Assembly: GCA_036346355.1 (NCBI GenBank)
Contig: CM070581.1
Span: 8,060,001 to 8,124,000, forward strand
DNA from: Rhipidocladum racemiflorum
Taxonomy: Eukaryota; Streptophyta; Magnoliopsida; Poales; Poaceae
Reading direction: 5' to 3'
DNA: 64,000 nt
Made by a program: the position numbers and the translations under genes
Notes under the pieces: generated by a model
What the model was told of the DNA's origin: nothing
Databases searched by the model: none
Seen by the model: only the letters and a program-made list of their open reading frames with translations
Part shown: one piece after another, positions 32,121-42,560 of the stretch
How the letters are laid out: every line of letters begins with the position of its first letter
How positions within the stretch are numbered: the first letter of the stretch is position 1

Positions 32121-34824
32121 ATGTGTCACTGACACGCGGGACCCACATTGACGTCAGCGGTGACGTCAGCACGACTCGGCCGAGGACGGCTAACACACGG
32201 GCCCCATCGTGACGTCAGCGGTGACGTCATGGTGCGGTTGGCTGTCTCGCTGACACGCGGGCCCCACGCTGACGCCGCAACCGGCCGATCAAGGCCGACC
32301 GCGACGGTCCAAGTTCGACACGCCAAGACGATCCGGGCCGTTGATTTGAAAATCAGCGGTCGGATCAGATCCAACCTCACGCGTTTAAAAACTACTCGGT
32401 GGTGCGGGTATTCGATCTTGATCGGACGGTCAAGATCCAATCTAGAGTTTACAACGTGGCTAACCCTAGCCGTTCGATCTAGATCTAACGGCTGAGATTG
32501 GATCTAGTACGGTGCGGTTAAGGCTACGTGGCACGATCTAAACCGTTGGATCTAAATCCAACGGTTGGAAATAGATCTAGAGATTAGCACGTGGGATCTC
32601 ACCGGGGGTGACGTGGACGAATCTGGGCCCTTGGATCTGGATCAGACTGTGGAGCGAGCTCGGGGTCCGGCGATGGCTTGCGGCGGCGCTCGGTCATCGG
32701 GGACGGGGACGATGACCTCTCGAATGGCGCTACAGGGCTCCTCCGGCGAAGTGAAGGGTCCCCTCCGACGCGGCTTGTCCTTGCGGTTCTGGATCTGAGC
32801 TCAACGGCGACGGAGGACGGCGAACGGCGGCGGAAACGGCGATTAACCGCGGCGGAACACCAAACCAACTACGGCGAGTTCGCGCTGGCAAACGGCGGCG
32901 GCTCAGGCGACGTTGTCTAGGGCTACGGGTGCGCACGGAAGTCGGCAACACGCTGGCAGCGGCGGCGCATTAAATAGGCCTTTCGGTATCCGTGAAAACC
33001 GCGGAAACCGAGGCCCACACAGCTGCGGCAGCGGAATCCAAATTGGATTCGGATTGGGTGACGTGGCTCAACGTGAGCCGTTGGATCAAGATCCAACGGT
33101 GCAGGGGTTTGGGCTCAGGTCCAGCTCGGTCGACTTGGCTGGCTCGGTCGGGCTTGGGTTCGGCGACGTGGCTCAATCTCGGCCGTTCGATCTTGATCGG
33201 ACGGTCGAGAGGGTTAGGGTTAGGTTGGGTTCGAGTCGGACTTGGACTCGAGTCAGACTCGGGCTTGGGTCGGGTCCGGGTCGGAGGAACAGTACAAACC
33301 AACTCGATTTTTTTTACCAGCGATTAAATATTCAAATTAATTCCCAGAAATTCATTTAATTCATTAAAAATAGCAAAACACTCAGAAAAATCCCAGAAAA
33401 ATTCGAGAAAATATTTTGGAACATTTTGGACTCAAATAAAATATTTCCAACAAAAATTTATTTGTAAAATCAAATTCTTTAATTATTTCAAAAGGGAATA
33501 AATTCAAATAAATTCCAGAAAATTCCAAAAATTCACCAAAGTGCCAAATCTTATTTAAATTCATGAAAAGCAAAAATTTGGGGTGTTACACTGGCCCAGG
33601 TCCCCACATGTTAGCACCTTCTCCCTCATCTTCCTCCTCTCCCTTGTCTCTCTGCTCTCTCTCACTGGCAATCGCTTCTCCAGTTCTCATTTTACCATTG
33701 CAATCCCACGCATCCAAAGGCCAGGACATCCCCTTTAATACGCCGCTGCCACCTAGGTGTCTTGCCCACGCCGTGCGTCATCTTCACACCGTGAATTTTG
33801 CACACCACTACACAACCGGCCGCCGTGAAGCCTCTCGGCCCAAACCCTGTGACAACCGCCTCAACCGACTATTTAAGCAATCTTGCACACTTGTTAGTTA
33901 TGTTGAACTCCCTAGCAACTCCACATTTCAACCAAGCTCCCAATTTTGCCAAGCACCGCCACAACGAAGCTTCGACTCCATTTCCTTCCACGCAACTTTA
34001 TCTTCCAATTCCTCACAACTAAAGTGACTCCACTACTGCACTAGCAAAACCCTTAGACCAATTTAGAGCTTCATTCACTGGAGCATCCCATCCACGGTCT
34101 TCGTCTTCTCCAATTCCGTTGATCCGAAAACAGCTCCTTCCAAGGCTCCAACTTCTCGATGAGATATCAAAACTCAACCTTTTCACTCCGTAGATGCTTT
34201 AATGACCGTTAACCAAAGCTAAGGTAGCCCAGTTCACCACTACGTTGACTGTGACTGTAGCTCGCCACTAGTCTCCGTCGCGAGCTGTCCCCTAGTGACT
34301 TTGAGTCCTACTGAATCGTGCCCTACATGCATAATAGAATGTTGATAGTCACCGAACCACGCACTTGCCGTCTCTAGCCGGTTGTCACTGCCGATAAGCT
34401 TCGGCTGCATCTCCTCTATTTGGTGGCACTGCTAAGTGAGCCCGTGTGGCTGGGCTCTCAAATGCACATGGTCTCTGCTAGCTAAACCCACTAACAGCCA
34501 GGCCCGTGCGTCAGTCAGCCACTCGCACGAGCCCTCACATGCAGCCGCTAACCTCTGGGCCCGATCCATCATTGGTTGTGGTTGGGATTCAAAACGTGCG
34601 TGCACAAAATTCGAGAATACGCTTTCATTAATTTGAAAGCGTATTTTTGAATTTTCATGAATTTACTTAAACTGAGCAAGATCAAACCCCCATAACTTTT
34701 GAACCATAGATCCAAATCAGATGAAATAATTTTATAAATTCATGATAAATCATCTAAATTCATAATATGCAAAAATATTTAAGTTTAAACCTGTCGACGG
34801 TTGGGGAATAGGCCCCCGCCGAGC

Positions 34825-35893
34825 TTACTTGTTGATTGAAGGATCAACATAGTCTCCTTTTTCAATGAAGGAGTTGCGTCTGGAGATTCCTTGATTGGTT
34901 TTGGGATGTGTGTTAATCGGGTCCACACTGACCTTGGTGTGGTTAGGACTGGTGGCTTGGACAGGTATTGCTTCTTCCGTCCTGGTGAATCCATCGTGCT
35001 TGCGAAGTGCCTTAAAGAAAGGTAATCCTCGCTCGCCAAACCGGGAAATAAAACAGCTTAGGGCCGCCATTCGTCCGGTCAATGCCAGGACCTCCCGCAC
35101 ATAGGTGGGTGGTCGCATATTTTCGACGGCTTCGATCTTTTCCGGGTTAGCCCCGATACCTTGCGGTTCGACCATGTAGCCAAGTACCTTTTCTGCCCTC
35201 ACACTGAATACACATTTTTTTATTGAGTTTTATTCGATGTTTGTTGAGGTTACAGAAGGCCTCCTCTAGGTCGAAAACATGACCTGACGTGAGCTTGCTT
35301 TTGACTACTATGTCATCTACATAGACCTCCAGATTTTGGCCTATCTATTCTGAGAAGGTCTTCTGCATGAGACGCTGGAAAGTTGCCCCAACATTCCTAA
35401 GACCGAAAGACATGGTCGTGTAGCAGAAAGTACCAAATGGTGTGATGAATGAGGTTTTCTCCTCATCTTCAAGTGATATGTCAATTTAATGGTACCTAGA
35501 GTAGGCGTCCAAAAAGCTTATCACCTGGGACTCCGTTGTTGCATCGACCAACTGGTCTATGAGGGGTAGAGGGAAATTGTCCTTGGGACATGCGGCATTC
35601 AGGCTCATATGGTCAATGCACATGTGCCATTTGCCTCCCTTTTTTCTCACGATGGCCGGATTAACTTGCCATTCGGATTGGTCAACTTCTCGAATGAAGC
35701 CGGCCTTAAGGAGCTTGTCGAGTTCTTCCCGGATTATCACTTGTTTTTCTGGGAAAAAACGCTTGAGCTTTTGCCGCACTGGTTTTTTATCAGGTCGAAC
35801 CTCTAGCCTGTGCTCAATGACCTCCCTTGGGACTCTAGGAATGTCGGATGGTTCCCAGGCGAACACATCCGCATTCTTCCGAAGGAAGGTCAC
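34825..35893 (-). pseudogene. Gypsy reverse transcriptase fragments
   Basis: 35486-35893 holds the N-terminal RT: DVFAWEPSDIPRVPREV, KLLKAGFIREVDQSEWQVNP, KWHMCIDHMSLNAACPKD and FLDAYSRYH. Homology continues in other frames to 35202, including a YVDD-equivalent region near 35310. 34825-35202 holds the thumb/connection (VLGYMVEPQGIGANPEKIEA, FISRFGERGLPFFKAL). The frame is broken at least twice and the sequence stops before RNase H. Confidence 0.85.
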
Positions 35894-35905
35894 GAGTTCA
35901 AGTTC

Positions 35906-36765
35906 CTATTTAGGATCTAGTGAAGATCCTAAATGTACGACCTTGGTCGGGTCCGCGTCGCATAGTGGAATTGCCTTGGTCTCTCCTCTGGGCTGGAGGG
36001 CAATCTTTGGCTGGGAATTCTTCGGCTCTTGGTCGGGTCCATGCTGAGGCAGATGCCCGACTATGTCTAGCGCCCTTTCGTTGCAATTCAATGCCACTTT
36101 TTGATTTCCTTTTACGGTGATTACGCCACCAGGACCAGGGATCTTCAAACACTGATACCCATGGTGAGTTGTGGCCATGAACTTGGCTAGGGCCGGCCTA
36201 TCGAGGATGGCATTGTAAGCTGACTCAAAATCGACCACCTCAAAGGTGATCATCTCGGTCCGGAAGTTACTCGGACCTCCGAACGTCACAGGCAGGACGA
36301 TCTGGCCAAGCAGCTTGGTCGAGGTGCCGGTACTATCCCGTAAAAGGGGACTACTGTGCTCTTGATTTTGGACCGAGGGGTCTGCATCTCATCCAAGACC
36401 CTAGCGGATATGAGATCTAAGGAACTCCCACAGTCGATGAGTACTTGGCCCACCACAGTGTTGCTGATGGTGGGGCTCACGACCATCAGGAGCCTCTGAG
36501 GCTTGGTCATCCCAAGAGGACAATCATCCTTGGAGAAAGTGAGTGGCAGCTTGGACCACCTGAGCTGCTGCACGGGGGGTTTGCCCTGAGTGACATGATG
36601 CACCTCTCGTGCTGCCTCCTTCAACTTATGATGAGACTTGTAAGCAGAGGAGCCCTCGAATATTACCGTGATGTGGTTCTGAGGCTCCTGATACTCCATG
36701 TCCTCATCATCGTCAGCGGGCTGCTTGCCCTTGCTGTTCTCACCCTGCTCCGGGAGCATGGGCAT
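35906..36765 (-). pseudogene. Gypsy protease region
   Basis: Two overlapping frames. 36286-36765 includes GQVLIDCGSSLDLIS, the retropepsin-type motif, although the usual DxGS/A reads DCGSS. 35906-36289 carries the downstream block (ITFEVVDFESAYNAILDRPALAKFMA) found after the protease in Tat-like elements. The frame shifts between them near 36287. Confidence 0.8.
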
Positions 36766-38415
36766 AGGACCCTTGCCGTTGTAGAACTATTCCAGACGGA
36801 TGGTCCAGGTCCTGCAGTTGCGATGGTCGTGCCCGTATGCTTGATAGAGCGGGCAGAAATGTTTGCTCGGCTGAGCACCTTGATTGCCGCAATTCTGGTC
36901 GCCCCGACCTTGGTCGTTGCGATGCTGAGGTGGTCAGCCCCTACCTCTTGCATCGAAACCTTCACGCGTCTGCTGGCGCTGCTCGACAACCGCGACCACG
37001 TTTGGTGCAGAGGGCTTCTTCTTTTTCTTGATCTTCTTCTCCACTAAGCTTGCGCTCTTCCTGCTCGTGGAGCCTTCCAAACTGGGCTGAAGCGGGAGCT
37101 TGCCCTCATCCAGCATTTTCTTCCACTGGACTGCCTTGTCGGCATTGGCATATCGATCGGCCATGCGGAACAACTTGTTAGCCTTTAGGTCTGGATAAAT
37201 CTCCAGATCCTGTGTAAAACGAACATCTCGGACCCCGAACATAAAATCTCGGACAACTGCTTCGTCCGAAACATTCGGAATCGAGTTTCGCACTTGGATT
37301 AACCGTTGGATGAACTGTCGCAGAGACTCGCCCTCCGTCCCGATCAAGCGTTCGAGGTCACGCTCTCTACCAGGATGGAGGTAGCAGCTCTGAAAGTTTG
37401 CCCTGAGGGCGTTGCTCAGTTGTCCCCAAGACCGAATTGACCCTTCCTTTTGGTTGAAAAGCCAAGTTCGGGCTGCTCCATCCAACACTGTAGGTAGGAA
37501 GTTTGCCATGACTCCCTCGTTACCACCCGCAGCTAAGATGGATGTGGTGTAGATGGATGTGGTGTAGATGGAGTGGAACTCGTCCGGGTTCTGTGTCCCG
37601 TTGAACCTTTCAATGTGATCGGGCTTAAACTTGCTCGGCCATGCTACGTGTCGGAGAGGTGCCGCAAAGGCTCGACACCTAAAAACGGGGGTGTCATGGC
37701 AGTTTCTCCGATCGCGATGATCGTAGTGATCATCACTTCTCTGACCCCCAACTTGTGGACCAAGCCGAGGGAAAACTTCTCAAGGTCAACGCAAGGGGGA
37801 GCGACCTGAAGAGGAATACTTGGTGTGGCCTTGGCTGTGCCAAGCATTTCTTTGATCCCGCGAGCTTGCTCGGGAATCGCTTTGAGTGTCCTCACAGTAC
37901 CAATCGTGCCCCTTCTGGTCCTCTCGAGCATGGCTCTGAGAATCGCCGCGATGGTAGCGAGCAGGAATGTGACGGCGATGCTCCCGGGAAACGCTCCGGG
38001 TCCCCCTATCGCGGGATGCCTCCGTCGCTTTTATATCAGCAATAATCTTCTCAAGATCGTCTGCCACGACTGCTCCCATAGCCTCTAGATTCACTTGCTT
38101 GGGAAAATCCTTGAGATTACGCACGACCGTGGCCAAAGCTTGCAGCCGCTCCCCGCTCGGGAGAACGAGAGGAGATGAGTTGGGCCAGCAATCGCGCACG
38201 TGCTTTGGCATACCACACTCACGGGAACTCTCACGAGCATTAGTTCCAGCCCTCATGCTAGGATTTTCGTGAACTTGGCGACGTACACTTGCCAAGGTCC
38301 TATTCAAGGACGGTTCCAGATGGTTTGTAGCTGCTTCGTACCGTTGTCTGTTGATGATGGGCATCTCCCGAGGGTTCAGCCTTGGGGTTTTCCTCTTCTC
38401 CTGCCATGTTGACAT
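36766..38415 (-). pseudogene. Gypsy gag
   Basis: 36934-37509 is the retrotransposon Gag domain (MANFLPTVLDGAARTWLF, ERLIGTEGESLRQFIQRL, RMADRYANADKAVQWKKML) followed by a Lys-rich tail. Upstream, 37786-38415 is an Arg/Glu/Ser-rich region with RSVSREHRR-type repeats, in another frame. A tandem GGTGTAGATGGATGT duplication near 37546-37570 helps break the frame. Non-functional. Confidence 0.75.
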
Positions 38416-38764
38416 TACGAGAATGCGAAGACCGTGAGGGTGACATCATGGTGTCCCCATGCGATGCAGTCTCCTGATCGGGCTCGAGGTGATCCGGGAT
38501 GTACAGACCATCATATAGTCCATCATATTCATCATCATCTGTGAGAATATCACGCTGAGAGCGAAAGAACTGCTCTCGTGCAGCAGCTACCATGGAAAAA
38601 CTCCTGGGCTCAGTATGCTCTTCGGGATCAGTGATGCCTACAACACCTCCGTCGGTGTAGTGCAGGTCTTCATCTTCGGTATCACTGAACGTGTAGAGGT
38701 CCCGAGAATCCTGAGAGTTAGGCATCTCCAGGGATTCTTCACGAAAGGAACTGTCGATCCCCAC
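38300..38764 (-). pseudogene. Gypsy 5' ORF, acidic N-terminal region
   Basis: 154 codons beginning MGIDSSFREESLEMPNSQ just inside the leader sequence. It is rich in Asp, Glu and Ser with no recognised domain. It is probably the N-terminus of the gag polyprotein in Tat-like elements, as it overlaps the next gag frame at its end. Confidence 0.5.
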
Positions 38765-38927
38765 GGACGGTGCTAGTTGTCGATGGTTGGGGAACAGGCC
38801 CCTGCCGAGCTTATTTGTTGATTGAGGGGTTTGTGCGTGCTAGCTACTGATCATGGGACTAGCACAGTATGCGCATTAGAACCTTACTTCTATGTTACAC
38901 TGTAGCATAAAGGTGAAGGTCTCACAG

Positions 38928-38943
38928 TTTGGTATCAGAGCCA
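38928..38943 (+). other. primer-binding site of the outer Tekay-like element
   Basis: TTTGGTATCAGAGCCA matches the initiator tRNA-Met 3' end complement and lies one base after CTCACA. This fixes a plus-strand LTR end at 38926. Confidence 0.85.
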
Positions 38944-39156
38944 TGTTGACTGTAGGAAAACCTTACATAGAATGGCCGTTAGACGAAACTTAAAATTTTG
39001 AAATAGACAATTCTATATTTAGGAATGCAAAGTTGCTATATCTATTACTAACCTTCTCTTGCTTCATATTATCTATAATTAAATCTTTCCTTGTCAATAA
39101 TTACCCATTATGTCTTACATTTGGTCTGGAATGATAATTCCTTATTAAATGTGCAG

Positions 39157-39624
39157 ATGGAAGGTCATACTCCTTGTTACATATCTGCCCACCGAGAGAG
39201 TTACGACATGATGGGAGTTCTTGCCCAAATGCTGGAAATTGCCCACTTTAATAATAATCCAAGATATATAGTGTTCCAAGTTCCAACTAGCCCGGTGTCG
39301 GTGGAATATAATGCTAGTGTGGAAATTCCCGCAAGAACCATATATGATGAAGAAGATCGATCTTTTGACGGATCTGGCACCTCCATCCAAGACGCGATGA
39401 ATGAGGCTGCATACATAGCTGTGGTTCGTCTACGTTATACCTTGCCGAAACTCGCAACAACTTATCAAAGACTTCCTTCACGTACACCGGGTGGAGAGAA
39501 CATTTATACAGATCTCACCATTATTCAGAATGGAGCCCTTCGCAATTTGGTGGGATTTGTTAATGCTTCCGATCAACACCATCGCAATTTGGTGGGCTCT
39601 GTTTTAGGTGTTGTGGTCTTTTGA
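39157..39624 (+). CDS. unidentified 155-residue protein, weakly dsRBD-like
   Basis: I do not recognise this protein. The ATG at 39157 directly follows TTAAATGTGCAG, a good splice-acceptor context, so an upstream intron is possible. It lies about 215 bp downstream of the primer-binding site, where gag would normally begin. Residues from about 38 read YIVFQVPTSPVSVEYNASVEI, then a loop, then SIQDAMNEAAYIAVVRLRY. A beta-rich stretch followed by an Ala-rich helix with AxxEAA is reminiscent of a double-stranded RNA-binding fold, but this is only a shape resemblance. The C-terminus repeats a 14-bp CGCAATTTGGTGGG sequence 42 bp apart. The frame ends TGA, followed by an A-rich tail near 39710 that could be a retrotransposed poly(A). 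It may be an element-carried ORF or a captured gene. Confidence 0.4.
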   Translation: MEGHTPCYISAHRESYDMMGVLAQMLEIAHFNNNPRYIVFQVPTSPVSVEYNASVEIPARTIYDEEDRSFDGSGTSIQDAMNEAAYIAVVRLRYTLPKLATTYQRLPSRTPGGENIYTDLTIIQNGALRNLVGFVNASDQHHRNLVGSVLGVVVF

Positions 39625-39719
39625 TCATTTGAGTTTGATCTTGTGCTGTTGAATTTTGAGATATAAACTTGAACATCAGTTTCTTTAAAGGAACATGTCC
39701 TCTTGATCTAAAAAAACAA

Positions 39720-40633
39720 AAAGCAAAAGGCCACATACGCACAAGCTTCTTAGGAATTATAATATTCTCCTGCCCATCCTCTACGCAGAAGCAGTACTAC
39801 TACTCATCATGCACGAGACATGAGAGAAAGACCAAAGAAAAGAAGTAGCTCGCACGGCAGGAAAATAAAGAAAGAAAGAAGCGAAAGCTGGAGCACGGCG
39901 TGCGGCGGCCACCACCACCACCATCATCATCAAGGCTGGCCGGCCTATCGATCGTATATACACATTCTTTTACGTCTCCTTTTAGATATTAGAGAAAGGT
40001 CCTAGATACATGGCAATTCTTTTGGATTTCGTCGATCAAATTGATCACCAGTTTGGCTCCTTTTGGAAGGCCAAAAAGACGGGCTTGTCTAGCACACATC
40101 GTTTAGCACGATGCCGGCCGGCCTGCGCTGTCGACGAGCCTAGCTTGCTCGCTTAGCCTCTCGATCGGCTCCTAAAAGATATTGACCTGACAGATATGTT
40201 TGGTGTTCCTCCTTTGTGCTGTGCTGCCCACATCTGCATGCATTTCAGGCTGCTGCTGCAGCTGTTGCTGGTGCTAGCTGCTCCCTATCTTTCTCTTTAC
40301 CTAATATCATATGCTTGTGCAGTGCAGTGATGGGGTCATGGAAATGCAGCGTTCGGGTAGGCTGTAAGTACTGACTGAGAAGTTGGTGTTTACTGTGTGT
40401 GTGTGTTGAGCTTGAGATTGAGTATTTGACTGTTGCGTTGTATAGCCGGCAATGGGATGCACCTTGATGGTTTGGTTGTCCATTGATCGATCATGTTGGT
40501 TTGTTTCAGACTTTCAGTTCAATGAACTGGAGGAGGAATGGCGTGTCATGAAAAGCTTTGAGGGGATAACTTCTTTGAGAATAATCTGACCTCGGCCATT
40601 TGGCACTTTCTTGCAGAAAATAACTTCAAAATG

Positions 40634-40676
<43 letters not shown>

Positions 40677-41230
40677 CCATGGGTCACATAGGTTTTTGTT
40701 TAACGATCCCAACTTGTCCTGTCAGTGACAACATTGAGGAACCGTTATTGCAGCAATCGTTGGTCATGACTTCATCACTGGCAAATGACAATATGTAAGC
40801 TACGGCTGCACAAACAATTCGAGACTTGAATACTACCATCAATAAGCAAATTCATATCCATCATATCTACTATACCCAGATGAGAACTTATAGACTCCGA
40901 GTCCATCATGAGCTAGGCTGTGCAGTTGGTAATAACACAACAATATTAAGGCTAAGTAACTTCGAAAGGTCCAATATCAAAACCGGCAAATCCCCGAATA
41001 ACCACACCTAAATTATTCTGTGGGACTTGACCTTGTGATCTTTACCATATCGATTGGATTAGCTGGCCACTGGTTTGGTCTGTGTAACGAGGTGCAAACG
41101 TAGGCCAGACTAACGAAAAAAAAAAAAACTCATTACAGGATCTGCTGGTTGCACAAAGTTGCAAAGCGTACAACTTACAAAAACAAAAGCAGTGGCAAAT
41201 TGTACTCGTAATTGAACTGTATCTGTTTCC
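39720..41230. other. intergenic DNA with one microsatellite
   Basis: No credible gene. Contains a CAC/CAT run at 39908-39930, a CTG-rich block near 40250 and a (CT)n tract at 40636-40673. Short frames have no motifs. Confidence 0.45.
40636..40673. repeat. (CT)n microsatellite
   Basis: About 38 bp of perfect CT dinucleotide. Confidence 0.95.
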
Positions 41231-41233
41231 ATA

Positions 41234-41345
41234 CTATCAGATAGACCTAGGAGTTGACCTGGGCCGGGCACAGCACGGGAGTTGGGCTACGGCGTGTCGT
41301 GCCGTGCTAGCCTATGCATTATATCTGTCGTGCTACCTCGTGCCT
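41234..41345. repeat. GTGCCGTGC-rich repeat fragment
   Basis: Contains GGGCCGGGCACAGCACGGG and GTGTCGTGCCGTGC. Similar phrases occur at about 53860-53975, on the far side of the Gypsy element. The two may be halves of one older repeat. Confidence 0.4.
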
Positions 41346-41499
41346 TATCCTGTTGGATGTGTGGAGTCGCGAACGCTGTCACCTTTGGTCCGTCGCCGTG
41401 GATGGCACAAGGGCGAGGAGTGAGCGTTGACCGCCGGTGAGGATCTGGTACACATAATTATTTAGGGAAAAAAACTAAATTTTATTTATTCATTGTGTG

Positions 41500-41580
41500 C
41501 AAATAAAAAATTAATGCCTCGTTAAAAACCTTACACCCCAGAGTGGGTTTTCCTTGTAAGGAAAATAGTACAATAACAAC
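41500..41580 (-). repeat. Copia-type 3' end fragment
   Basis: CCTCGTTAAAAACC and GGGTTTTCCTTGTAAGGAAAA...AGTACAA match the conserved sequence next to the 3' LTR of many plant Copia elements. The same phrase set occurs at 59410-59560. Only a short relic is visible. Confidence 0.4.
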
Positions 41581-41666
41581 ATGCATATATACTAACTACC
41601 TTCTAATGTTCAAACCGCTCGTGCGTTCTAGGTCAGCGAACAGGAAGTGGGGGTGGAGGAGGGCGA

Positions 41667-41669
<3 letters not shown>

Positions 41670-41703
<34 letters not shown>
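41670..41703. repeat. (GA)n microsatellite
   Basis: About 34 bp of perfect GA dinucleotide. Confidence 0.95.
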
Positions 41704-41706
<3 letters not shown>

Positions 41707-41773
41707 CAACACAAACCTGGGAGGACGGTGAGTGTGTCATATGGATTATGGGAGGAGATGAAGAGGAGAGGTA

Positions 41774-42030
41774 CACTACTACAGAAAGGTTTATATTAGA
41801 CCTCTCATCACTGACGGTTTTGCAAAACCGTCTATGATAATTGATCATCACAAACGGCTTTAGCAAAAAAACCATCAAAGATGTGAACCATCAACATCAC
41901 TGATGGTTTTTGGCTAAAACCATCAGCAATGTGATGATGGTTTTAGCCAAAAACCATCAGTGATGGCTACCAAACACATCACTGACGGTTTTTGGCTAAA
42001 ATCGTCAGTGATGAGGGTTCACTTCACTGA
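41774..42030. mobile_element. CACTA element, one end only
   Basis: Starts CACTACTACAGAAA, a CACTA terminus, and continues with repeats of ATCACTGACGGTTTT(T)GGCTAAAACCGTCAGTGAT in both orientations. No second terminus was found; the sequence passes straight into Gypsy gag coding sequence near 42030. It is therefore truncated or internally deleted. Confidence 0.75.
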
Positions 42031-42560
42031 CAGTTTTAAGGTAAAATTTTTCCCGTTATCATTATCTGGAGTGGCTTTTACCTGGTTCACGACTTTGCCT
42101 CCAAATTCGGTCAATACGTGGGCCGATTTGGAAAACCGGTTCCACAAGTACTTTTTTTTGCGTGAGCCTGGAATTAAGGATCTCTGATTTGAGTTCTGTC
42201 CGACAAAATTTCTAGGAATCGATAACAGATTATATCAAGAAGTTTTGGGAGATTAGAAATCAGTGTTTGTGTTACTTTTCCCGATAATCAATTGGCCTAT
42301 TTAACCTTTCAAGGACTAATTCCTCCCCTAAAAGAGAAGTTTGGTGCCCAAGAATTCACCGATTTAAGTCACCTGTTACACGGAGTATTGGCTCAAGAGA
42401 GCCGTTTCTTTAAAATAAAGGCTTCGAAGATAGATTTAAAAATAACAAGCAAAAAGAGAAGCCTAAAGTCAACCTCGTCGACTATGATTCTGGTAGTTTA
42501 TCCGGTGAGGAAGAAGCTGAAGTAAATATAGCTGAATGGGTCAAGAGAATAAGAAATCTT
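42030..42560 (+). pseudogene. Gypsy gag fragment
   Basis: Reads FFPLSLSGVAFTWFTTLPPN and NTWADLENRFHKYFF, then after frame changes LTFQGLIPPLKEKFGAQEF and LSHLLHGVLAQESRF. This is the Gag core of Tat-like elements without its N-terminus. Lysine-rich, broken coding sequence continues to about 43800 without a clear zinc knuckle. Confidence 0.75.

Larger units (their letters stand above)
18488..33590 (+). repeat. Tekay-like solo LTR interrupted by Copia element
   Basis: It begins TGTCGGGACCC at 18488 and ends GGGGTGTTACA at 33590. Without the nested element (20599-32120) and one 5-bp duplication the LTR is about 3.58 kb. It is closely related by eye to 49801-53135. No primer-binding site or gag follows, so it is a solo LTR. 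Flanking 5-mers CAGGC and CTGGC match at four of five bases. Open frames in the 32.1-33.3 kb part are composition artefacts. Confidence 0.75.
34792..38825 (-). mobile_element. truncated Tat-like Gypsy element
   Basis: Minus-strand gag, protease and partial RT lie between two 48-bp direct repeats (34792-34839 and 38778-38825; TGTCGA(C/T)GGTTGGGGAA...), probably remnants of LTR ends. Next to the right-hand copy the minus strand reads GCACCGTCCGTGGGGA, resembling the post-LTR leader of grass Tat/Grande/RIRE2-type elements. RNase H and integrase are missing. Confidence 0.75.
17546..38926 (+). mobile_element. Tekay-like 5' LTR, interrupted by nested elements
   Basis: The LTR begins TGTAACATCTC at 17546 and appears to end CTCACA at 38926, directly before a primer-binding site. 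Its own sequence is 17546-18487, 33591-34791 and about 38826-38926, roughly 2.2 kb. The gaps are filled by a solo LTR with its nested Copia element and by a Tat-like fragment. The three-piece reconstruction rests on element ends and is inferred, not aligned. No 3' LTR was found. Confidence 0.55.

Noticed and set aside
32126..33359. ORFs in the GC-rich 32.1-33.4 kb stretch
   Set aside because: This is the distal half of the Tekay-like solo LTR. The frames are Arg/Pro/Gly-rich on both strands and show no motif; LTRs of this family are not coding there.
34787..38830. A target-site duplication for the Tat fragment
   Set aside because: Left flank AAACC and right flank GGGGT do not match as direct repeats.
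40200..40400. A miRNA precursor in the CTG-rich block
   Set aside because: No known plant miRNA or convincing arm pairing could be found by eye.
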